A stretch of 7,453 nt of DNA from Methanosarcinales archaeon ex4572_44 (GTDB lineage Archaea > Halobacteriota > Methanosarcinia > Methanosarcinales > EX4572-44). The position numbers and the translations under genes were made by a program. Each line of letters begins with the position of its first letter. Position 1 is the first letter of the stretch. The DNA lies in the NCBI GenBank assembly GCA_002254825.2, contig NJEL02000037.1, positions 1 through 7,453 on the forward strand, written 5' to 3'. The notes under the pieces were generated by a model, which was not told where the DNA came from, did not search any database, and worked only from the letters and a program-made list of their open reading frames with translations. This document shows positions 1 through 4,890 of the stretch, piece by piece.

Positions 1-56
1 CCTTGGGGACTGCCATAAAACAAAATGCTGTAACTCTTTGCTTCCTTTGTTGCCAT
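1..56 (-). CDS. N-terminus of an unidentified protein, possibly flavodoxin-fold (partial)
   Basis: An ATG at 56-54 opens a minus-strand frame that runs off the left edge after 18 full codons. It reads MATKEAKSYSILFYGSPQ, and the next codon begins GG (Gly). A perfect SD, GGAGGTGAT at 70-62, lies 5 nt upstream, which is the main reason to accept so short a frame. The stretch SILFYGSPQG resembles the first beta-strand and phosphate loop (I-x-Y-G-S-P-R) at the start of NADPH-dependent FMN reductases and iron-sulfur flavoproteins. That match is only about ten residues, so the family call is a guess, while the presence of a gene start is fairly secure. It lies in the same direction as the operon to its right but has its own upstream region with TATA-like boxes and hairpins. 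Confidence 0.7.
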   Translation of the reverse strand, partial: MATKEAKSYSILFYGSPQ

Positions 57-61
57 TTTTT

Positions 62-70
62 ATCACCTCC
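62..70 (-). promoter_or_regulatory. Perfect Shine-Dalgarno site
   Basis: On the minus strand the bases read GGAGGTGAT, the full complement of the archaeal 16S rRNA 3' tail (ATCACCTCC). Five A residues separate it from the ATG at 56. It is the strongest ribosome site in the window and decides the start of the gene at the left edge. Confidence 0.8.
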
Positions 71-82
71 TTTTCTTCTGGG

Positions 83-90
83 TATTTATA
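83..90 (-). promoter_or_regulatory. TATA-like box close to the left-edge gene
   Basis: The minus strand reads TATAAATA at 90-83, about 34 bp before the ATG at 56. A start site 25-30 bp downstream would fall near 60, beyond the SD at 70-62, and so would waste that SD. It is either an alternative leaderless promoter or a chance AT-rich match. Confidence 0.3.
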
Positions 91-92
91 TC

Positions 93-188
93 GTGCCCCT
101 CCTCGGCACTCTGATGCACTTACCAAAGTACCCATGGGGGCAAATCCCAGTGCATCTCGGATTTTTTAAACCGTGGTTTTTTTTGCCC
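93..188 (-). other. Structured leader region with competing helices
   Basis: Read on the minus strand, this region holds three pairings. GGGCAAA (188-182) pairs with TTTGCCC (144-138). GATGCACT (156-149) pairs with AGTGCATC (120-113). GTGCC (109-105) pairs with GGCAC (97-93) around a GAGGAGG loop. The first two helices interleave, so they must form either a pseudoknot or alternative folds. The region would lie in the 5' leader of the left-edge gene if transcription starts from the TATA-like box at 210-219. I could not match it to a known riboswitch class. Confidence 0.45.
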
Positions 189-209
189 AACATATACATT
201 TCCATCGCC

Positions 210-219
210 TATATAAAAA
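210..219 (-). promoter_or_regulatory. TATA-like box for the left-edge gene
   Basis: The minus strand reads TTTTTATATA at 219-210. A start site about 25-30 bp downstream would be near 190-185 and would give a leader of roughly 130 nt that keeps the SD at 70-62. The T-run in the same bases could also serve as the termination tract after the hairpin at 227-248, so the two roles overlap. Confidence 0.4.
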
Positions 220-226
220 TTACGAA

Positions 227-248
227 CCTCGGATTGGAAAATCCGAGG
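227..248 (-). terminator. Hairpin and T-run after the AhpD-like gene
   Basis: CCTCGGATT (227-235) and AATCCGAGG (240-248) form a perfect 9-bp stem with a GGAA loop on the plus strand. On the minus strand it lies 35 nt after the AhpD-like stop codon and is followed 7 nt later by five T residues (219-215). This fits the end of the FAD/Fe-S and AhpD-like operon. Archaeal termination depends mainly on T-runs, so the hairpin itself could have another role. Confidence 0.5.
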
Positions 249-283
249 CATTTCAGGTTGTATTTATAGCATTACTTCCTTTT

Positions 284-613
284 TTAGTATGTTTCTATTG
301 CTTTCAGGACTGCGTGGATCTCCATCCATGAGGATGTGCCGAAGACAAGAGCTGTTAGGTAGCAGGCTTCTACCATCTCGTCTTTTGTGACGCCTGCTTC
401 GAGTGCGCGTTTCACGTGGTATGCTATGCACCATTCGCATTTTGAGGCGACTGCGAGGGCTATTAGGGTTATCAGTTTTGTCTTCTTGGGTAGTGCTCCC
501 TCTGCGCCTGTTTTTTTGTACAGTTCTGTTAGAGCTCCTGTGAGCTCAGGGTATTCTTTGTGAAGCTGTTTCACAAGTTCGTTCGTCTCTTTCAACCGTT
601 CCAACATATCCAT
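284..613 (-). CDS. AhpD/carboxymuconolactone decarboxylase-like protein
   Basis: This 109-residue protein has the usual length of a single-domain member of the CMD/AhpD family. The hallmark motif is S-K-C59-E-W-C62-I-A-Y-H66, a CxxC pair followed by a histidine, as in the AhpD peroxidase-partner site, where the two cysteines do thiol-disulfide chemistry and the histidine takes part in a proton relay. The protein looks soluble, with no signal peptide or membrane segment. The ATG at 613 has a GGTGAT site at 624-619, 5 nt away. It begins 54 nt after the stop of the FAD/Fe-S oxidoreductase, so the two are probably co-transcribed. The family includes true decarboxylases, but those usually lack this CxxC; a redox or peroxide-related role is more likely. 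The partner and substrate are unknown. Confidence 0.88.
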   Translation of the reverse strand: MDMLERLKETNELVKQLHKEYPELTGALTELYKKTGAEGALPKKTKLITLIALAVASKCEWCIAYHVKRALEAGVTKDEMVEACYLTALVFGTSSWMEIHAVLKAIETY

Positions 614-640
614 TATCCATCACCTATCCTTTACTTATTC

Positions 641-658
641 TTCATCATATTTGATGAA
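641..658. repeat. 7-bp inverted repeat between operon genes
   Basis: TTCATCA (641-647) and TGATGAA (652-658) form a perfect dyad with a TATT spacer, in the 54-nt gap between the FAD/Fe-S gene and the AhpD-like gene. No T-run follows on the minus strand, so it is not an obvious terminator. It may be an mRNA processing or stabilising hairpin, or a protein site. Confidence 0.45.
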
Positions 659-667
659 TATTATATT

Positions 668-3469
668 TTATTTTACATATGATTTTTGGTGTGGTGCCAT
701 TATGTTTTCTGCCCTGTATGCTTCTTCTTCAAGCTTTGGTTTCTGTTTGTTGTCGTATGCATTGTATACCAGGGTCTCAATCTCTTTTGAGTCTCTCACT
801 GGAAGTCCTATGCTCTCTGCGAGAAGATCTGATATATCAACCACTTTCAACTTTGAAGCTATCTCACGGACAGCGATGCGAAGGTTCGTCTCACAACTCG
901 AGCATGTGCTGACGAGAAGATCGGCACCTGTGCCCTCAGCTTCTCTTACGCGATCGATTGCAATCTTCTTTCCTATTTCTGGGAACCTGATTGTATGTCT
1001 GCCATCGCAGTTCGCGTTCTCGCGGTTTGCTGGCATCTCGACCAGCTCAATGCCTGAAATTGATTGGAGCACCTCTCTTGGTTCATCGCATATTCCTCCT
1101 GCTCGTCCGATGTGGCATGGGTCGTGGTATGTGATCTTCTGTTTGACCTCTTTTTCAGGCGTTATCTTTCCTTCCTTGATCAGTCTTGTCAGAACCTGTG
1201 TGATGTGCTCAACCTTGATCTCGTATGGGATATCCAGCATCTTTGCGAGGAGTGGATAGTAGTGTGCAAATGTTACCCAGCAGCCAGGGCATGATGTTAT
1301 GAGGGTTTTCACACCCCTTTTGTTCAACTCTTCTATGTTGTGTTTGATGACCTCAGAGATGTCCTCGAATCTGCCAACGAGCCCCATTGGAGCGCCACAA
1401 CACCACTCCTCCTCCCTGAGATAGACGGGCTCGATCCCGGCGTGGTTCAAGAGGCGGATCGCGTTCTCTGCAAGGTTTTTCACGGTGTAGGATGCTATGC
1501 AGCCTGCAAAGTATGCCACCTCGCCTTCATCGGCGAGTCTTGCATTGTCGGGTACCCATGCTGTGCGTAATTCGTGTGGGTTTCCTGCAGCGTTGTGGTG
1601 TTCGAGCAGGTTATCGTACGATGGTTTGAATAAGAAAGAGAAGTCATAAGCTTTCTCGTCCTTTAAGACTGGTCGCATCGTCAGGTCCCACCACTGCTCT
1701 ATCGGTATCTTTGCCTGGCAGACGAGGTTGCAGTTTTCACAAGTGGTACAGGCAAAGAATATGTCGCCGATGCGTTCATCGAGTGCTGCCCGATTATCTA
1801 TATATTCTCTTATGAAGTTGAACTTGCCGCGGGGTGATGCACTCTCCCACCCTATTGTCTTGAACTCTGTACACTTGCTTCGACAATAGCCGCATGAAAT
1901 ACACGCGTATGCGTCATAGACCATCTCTCGTCCGAATGTCTCTTTTCCAACGAGACCACGGGGCTTGAATTCTCTTCCTGGTGCCCGTCCGCCATAAACC
2001 TCATCAATTGCCGTTATCAGTCCTGTTGCATTGCGTGCAAGTTTGATGTACATACCAAGGCTCCGAGTTGGCGAGTCAGAATCAAGACTCTCAGGGAAGA
2101 CTTTCCCAGGATTCATTATTCCACGCGGATCAACACTCTTCTTGAAAGCATACGCCTTTTGGATCTTTTCTCTACCGATTGAAAGATCTGCATCAATGTT
2201 CAGAAGCATGCCAGCAGTGTAAGGGCGTCCACCCATATCTTCTCCAATCTTGATGGGTGCAAGGCTCTTTGCAAACGATAGCATGGCACCACGCCGCCTT
2301 TCATCCTCAAGTGTGTGAATTAGAACTGTTGCCCACCTGCCCCCATCAAAGACCACGCCCTCGAAGGCTGCATCGCATCCGATTCTGTGAAGCACCTCGC
2401 TTGCGAACTCTGGAATTTTTTCAACTTGGATCACGATCTCGGACGAGACGAGTGATGGCCCAAGTGCTTTCAATCGGAGATGGTTGAATCGGTCATCCCA
2501 CTCCTGTTTTGCAAAAGATTCGTCGAGAATCATGCCATTGCAGGACTCTACAACATCCAGAAGCTCTGGTTTGATCTCATCTTCTCGATCGGCTGGATAG
2601 ACATACATGGCGATGTGAGCGCCCTTTGGAGCCTTTAGACCGTGCTCTCCCTCATGATGCAGAGGCATCCTCTCTGCCTGCAACTCCTCTGCGGCCACAC
2701 CCCATTCGACATGTTGTGAATCCTTGAACGAGAGATGCCAAAGACCAATATTCCGATCTCTAATCCTTTCAATAGATGTTGTGAGATCTTCTAGACTATC
2801 ATACGCTGCTGCAACAGGGATAATATCCTTTAAATCCATCACTTCAAGCTTTATTCGTGTGATGAAACCTGTTGTGCCAGACATGCCAAAAACAAGATCA
2901 ATATCATCCCCATTGAGCGTTCTAAGATCACCCGACGCTGTCAGAATCTCAACCTCAACGAGTCGCTCCCGTAGAGTTCCACACCCGAAACTTCCAATTC
3001 CAACACCACCACCATTCGCAATCCATCCGCTGACGGTGGACGAGATAGCACTGCTCGGGTAGAGCATCAAAGAGAGACCTTTCTTCCCCAGTTCATCGTA
3101 TAGATCCTCCCACAGCACACCTGGTTCAACTACAACAGTCCGCTCGCCTACATCCACGTCAATTATGCGATTCATGCGAGAAAAATCCACAACAACCCCG
3201 CCACGTGTTGGAACAGCCCCACCATAGCCCGCCGTCCCAGCACCGCGCGGAACCAGTGCAAAGACGTGCCTCGAAGCAAGCTTGACCAGCTCTGAAAGCT
3301 CGTCAACACTCAGAGGCTGAACCACACAATCGGGCATGGTATTGATCTTGTCACGCACAAAACCAGGAAGGGTAACCATATCTTTCGAATAAAGCAACCG
3401 TTCAACATCATGAAAAGCTACTCGATCACCAAAAAGATTTACCAATTCATCTTTACAATCATCCAGCAT
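668..3469 (-). CDS. FAD-linked oxidase fused to ferredoxin and CCG Fe-S domains (GlcD-GlcF/HdrD-like)
   Basis: This is a 933-residue soluble flavin/iron-sulfur oxidoreductase. Residues about 46-210 form a VAO-type FAD domain (R75-G-A-G-T79; N152-GGGVGIG), and about 230-458 the FAD-oxidase C domain ending N453-P-G-K-V-F458. Next come two CxxCxxCxxxC ferredoxin motifs (C523/526/529/533 and C574/577/580/584). The first CCG domain is intact (C657, C690-C691, C727, C730). The second is altered: C785, then N820-C821 in place of CC, then C856/C859. The layout resembles GlcD-GlcF, YdiJ and HdrD-like fusions that move electrons from a hydroxy acid or similar donor to a quinone, thiol or carrier. The usual HxGDGNxH motif of D-lactate/2-hydroxyacid members is not visible, so the substrate is open. 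I chose the ATG at 3469 because GGTG at 3478-3475 lies 5 nt away; a GTG at 3472 would be only 2 nt away. It is the first gene of an operon with the AhpD-like gene. Confidence 0.9.
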   Translation of the reverse strand: MLDDCKDELVNLFGDRVAFHDVERLLYSKDMVTLPGFVRDKINTMPDCVVQPLSVDELSELVKLASRHVFALVPRGAGTAGYGGAVPTRGGVVVDFSRMNRIIDVDVGERTVVVEPGVLWEDLYDELGKKGLSLMLYPSSAISSTVSGWIANGGGVGIGSFGCGTLRERLVEVEILTASGDLRTLNGDDIDLVFGMSGTTGFITRIKLEVMDLKDIIPVAAAYDSLEDLTTSIERIRDRNIGLWHLSFKDSQHVEWGVAAEELQAERMPLHHEGEHGLKAPKGAHIAMYVYPADREDEIKPELLDVVESCNGMILDESFAKQEWDDRFNHLRLKALGPSLVSSEIVIQVEKIPEFASEVLHRIGCDAAFEGVVFDGGRWATVLIHTLEDERRRGAMLSFAKSLAPIKIGEDMGGRPYTAGMLLNIDADLSIGREKIQKAYAFKKSVDPRGIMNPGKVFPESLDSDSPTRSLGMYIKLARNATGLITAIDEVYGGRAPGREFKPRGLVGKETFGREMVYDAYACISCGYCRSKCTEFKTIGWESASPRGKFNFIREYIDNRAALDERIGDIFFACTTCENCNLVCQAKIPIEQWWDLTMRPVLKDEKAYDFSFLFKPSYDNLLEHHNAAGNPHELRTAWVPDNARLADEGEVAYFAGCIASYTVKNLAENAIRLLNHAGIEPVYLREEEWCCGAPMGLVGRFEDISEVIKHNIEELNKRGVKTLITSCPGCWVTFAHYYPLLAKMLDIPYEIKVEHITQVLTRLIKEGKITPEKEVKQKITYHDPCHIGRAGGICDEPREVLQSISGIELVEMPANRENANCDGRHTIRFPEIGKKIAIDRVREAEGTGADLLVSTCSSCETNLRIAVREIASKLKVVDISDLLAESIGLPVRDSKEIETLVYNAYDNKQKPKLEEEAYRAENIMAPHQKSYVK

Positions 3470-3474
3470 CACAA

Positions 3475-3538
3475 CACCTCACACCATAGAAGAATGAAAC
3501 GAAATATGTCTGGCAATACGTTAAATACCTTTCGAAAG
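3475..3538 (-). promoter_or_regulatory. Promoter and SD of the FAD/Fe-S oxidoreductase gene
   Basis: On the minus strand CGAAAGG (BRE-like) precedes TATTTAA at 3527-3521, which predicts a start near 3498 and a leader of about 29 nt with GAGGTG at 3480-3475 as SD. A perfect 10-bp palindrome, CTTTCGAAAG at 3529-3538, overlaps the BRE position and could be an operator. Confidence 0.55.
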
Positions 3539-3729
3539 AAAATGTTAGCGTAGGTTGAAGGCAGCGTTGGGCTATTATTCTTTTTTTGTCTCACTCTCTA
3601 TCCAAAGAATTTCCTGTTTGTCAAAGATTCAGGTTTGAAATTTTTTCGTAAAAAATGATGTTTGAATATTTGATTACTATTTTAGTGTTGGACAGCTGAG
3701 TTGGAGCGATTGCAGCACCGAAGTAAGTT

Positions 3730-3758
3730 GACAATTGTCTTAACCGACACATTTTTAT
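3730..3758 (+). promoter_or_regulatory. Leaderless-type promoter with upstream palindrome
   Basis: TTTTTAT at 3752-3758 is centred about 29 bp before the ATG at 3784, so transcription should begin at or within a few bases of the start codon. There is no SD. A perfect 10-bp palindrome, GACAATTGTC at 3730-3739, ends 12 bp before the box, where an archaeal activator or BRE-blocking repressor could bind. Confidence 0.55.
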
Positions 3759-3783
3759 CCACCACTGATCTTAGTCAAAACAG

Positions 3784-4488
3784 ATGAAAATAAAATGGCA
3801 CGGACACTCATGTTTTGAAATAAATGGAACAAAAAATATAATAATAGATCCTTTTCTTAAAAACAATCCAAAAGCAACAACAACAGAAGTGACACCAGAC
3901 ATCATAGCAATCACACACGGACACGCTGATCACATGGGAGACACAACAACAATAGCAAAAAAACACCACTGCAAAATTGTTGCAATACACGAAATTGCAA
4001 AATACCTTGCAACCTGCAACATAGAATGCGAAGGCATGAACAAAGGCGGCACCATCGCAATCGAAAAAATTAACTTCACCATGACAGAAGCAATACACTC
4101 GGCAAGCATAGAAGAAGCAGAACCCCACTTCGATGGCGGATGCCCAGCAGGCTTTATCATAGAAGACAACAACACCAGAATATACCATGCAGGCGACACA
4201 GCGCTCTTCAGAGACATGCAACTCATAGGAGAACTTTACAAACCACAAATCGCAATGCTACCGATGGGCGGGCGCTACACAATGGGGCCGCGTGAAGCAG
4301 CCATCGCCACAAGCTGGCTACAACCAGAAATAGCGATACCAATGCACTACAACACCTTCCCCGCAATCAAACAATCACCCAGAGAATTCAAAGAACTCAT
4401 AGCCAGAGAATGCAACACCAAAGTAGTGATCATGGAACCAGGAGAAACAATCGAATACCAAAACCCAAAAAACCCCAAAAATCTTTAA
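3784..4488 (+). CDS. UPF0173-type metal-dependent hydrolase (metallo-beta-lactamase fold)
   Basis: This 234-residue cytosolic protein has the size of the UPF0173 family. The metal ligands are all visible in order: H45-G-H47-A-D49-H50, H105, D138 (in H-A-G-D) and H188 (in P-M-H-Y-N). These would bind two metal ions, probably Zn. Family members resemble UlaG and other MBL-fold hydrolases, but the physiological substrate is generally unknown, and nothing in the neighbourhood settles it. The C-terminus ends in a short Asn/Pro/Lys-rich tail (about 226-234). The ATG at 3784 is supported by a TATA-like box at leaderless distance and by the early strand leading into W-H-G-H-S. The coding strand is strongly A/C-rich. 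The tRNA-Arg gene begins 37 bp after the stop, with its promoter overlapping the end of this gene. Confidence 0.9.
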   Translation: MKIKWHGHSCFEINGTKNIIIDPFLKNNPKATTTEVTPDIIAITHGHADHMGDTTTIAKKHHCKIVAIHEIAKYLATCNIECEGMNKGGTIAIEKINFTMTEAIHSASIEEAEPHFDGGCPAGFIIEDNNTRIYHAGDTALFRDMQLIGELYKPQIAMLPMGGRYTMGPREAAIATSWLQPEIAIPMHYNTFPAIKQSPREFKELIARECNTKVVIMEPGETIEYQNPKNPKNL

Positions 4489-4507
4489 ACCACAGAAACG
4501 ATAAAAT
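4484..4507 (+). promoter_or_regulatory. Probable tRNA promoter
   Basis: Two TATA-like elements precede tRNA-Arg: TTTAAA at 4484-4489, overlapping the hydrolase stop codon, and ATAAAAT at 4501-4507. The first predicts a start near 4513 and a 13-nt 5' leader for RNase P to remove. The second predicts a start at about the mature 5' end. Confidence 0.4.
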
Positions 4508-4525
4508 GATCCGATCACACAGAAC

Positions 4526-4603
4526 GGGCTCGTGGCTTAGCCAGGATATAGCGTCGGGCTTCTAACCCGAATGCCGGGGGTTCAAATCCCTCCGAGCCCG
4601 CCA
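4526..4603 (+). tRNA. tRNA-Arg(TCT)
   Basis: The acceptor stem is GGGCTCG (4526-4532) with CGAGCCC (4593-4599), followed by discriminator G4600 and an encoded CCA (4601-4603). The anticodon stem TCGGG/CCCGA encloses loop CTTCTAA, giving anticodon TCT at 4561-4563, which reads AGA/AGG. The T arm GGGGG-TTCAAAT-CCCTC has one G-U pair. The variable loop is 5 nt and no intron is present. All arms fold, so this should be functional. Confidence 0.96.
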
Positions 4604-4639
4604 AAGCAAAAAGAAAAAAGAAGAAAAAAGAATATATAG

Positions 4640-4711
4640 GCCTCGGTGGCTTAGAGGCATAGCGCGTCCTTGGTAAGGACGAAGTCGAGGGTTCAAATCC
4701 CTCCCGAGGCT
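4640..4711 (+). tRNA. tRNA-Thr(GGT)
   Basis: The acceptor stem is GCCTCGG (4640-4646) with CCGAGGC (4704-4710), and the discriminator is T4711. CCA is not encoded, unlike the neighbouring tRNA-Arg. The anticodon stem CGTCC/GGACG encloses TTGGTAA, giving anticodon GGT at 4672-4674 (reads ACC/ACT). The T arm is GAGGG-TTCAAAT-CCCTC. It lies 36 bp after tRNA-Arg across an A-rich spacer. The TATATA at 4633-4638 is too close to be its promoter, so the two are probably processed from one transcript. Confidence 0.96.
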
Positions 4712-4727
4712 TAACAAAAACTGTAAG

Positions 4728-4754
4728 AGCACTGAATTTAAAAATACCAGTGCT
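4728..4754. repeat. 7-bp inverted repeat after tRNA-Thr
   Basis: AGCACTG (4728-4734) and CAGTGCT (4748-4754) pair perfectly around a 13-nt A/T-rich loop, 17 nt after tRNA-Thr. No T-run follows on the plus strand. It may mark the 3' end of the tRNA transcript. Confidence 0.4.
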
Positions 4755-4789
4755 ATAAAATTCTAATATCAAAAAATAAAATACTAAAG

Positions 4790-4812
4790 AAAAACCCAAC
4801 AACGCGCTTGTT
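4790..4812 (-). terminator. Possible terminator for the fsr-like gene
   Basis: On the minus strand a 5-bp stem, AACAA/TTGTT (4812-4798), with loop GCGCG is followed by GGG and five T residues (4794-4790). It lies about 80 nt beyond the fsr-like stop codon, in the spacer where that gene converges with the tRNAs. Confidence 0.45.
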
Positions 4813-4831
4813 CGGATAAAATAATTGGTGA

Positions 4832-4872
4832 GGTATGCGACCTGTGCTCTTTTCGTCACACTCGCGCATACC
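4832..4872. repeat. 8-bp inverted repeat after the fsr-like gene
   Basis: GGTATGCG (4832-4839) and CGCATACC (4865-4872) form a perfect stem. Inside it, TGTG (4843-4846) and CACA (4857-4860) can pair to make a two-step hairpin. On the plus strand GGGTTTTT follows (4877-4884). It could be a plus-strand terminator for the tRNA transcript, a 3' stabiliser of the fsr-like mRNA, or a small structured RNA. Confidence 0.45.
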
Positions 4873-4890
4873 CCCAGGGTTTTTAATGTT

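Larger units (their letters stand above)
3470..3783. other. Divergent intergenic region, no gene seen
   Basis: This AT-rich region holds the two divergent promoters at its ends. Between them I see a T7 tract at 3581-3587, an imperfect direct repeat (CAAAGA...GTTTG at 3603-3620 and 3622-3637), an A/T inverted repeat around 3640-3656, and a more GC-rich patch near 3689-3724. No reading frame with an SD or a recognisable product is present, and no known RNA family is recognised. Confidence 0.6.

Noticed and set aside
62..70. Plus-strand ATCACCTCC as the 3' end of a 16S rRNA gene
   Set aside because: No other 16S sequence lies upstream; it is the complement of a minus-strand SD followed by an ATG at the right distance.
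180..215. Fluoride riboswitch resemblance (GGCGATGGAAATG on the minus strand)
   Set aside because: Only the first few bases resemble the motif; the conserved downstream core is absent and the bases lie at the promoter, largely upstream of the predicted transcript.
3..269. Plus-strand frame of 88 residues at the left end
   Set aside because: It runs antisense to the SD-led gene start at 56 and through the hairpin-rich region, has no SD, and its hydrophobic residues come from T-rich noncoding sequence.
651..1259. Plus-strand frame of 202 residues
   Set aside because: It lies antisense inside the FAD/Fe-S gene, whose frame carries clear cluster motifs; no SD or recognisable domain.
3654..3702. 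Possible C/D box RNA (ATGATGT near 3655, CTGA near 3700)
   Set aside because: The C box is imperfect, no convincing C'/D' pair or terminal stem is present, and such short matches are expected by chance.
4515..4859. Minus-strand frame of 114 residues
   Set aside because: It covers both tRNA genes on the opposite strand and the convergent spacer; tRNA structure explains the sequence.
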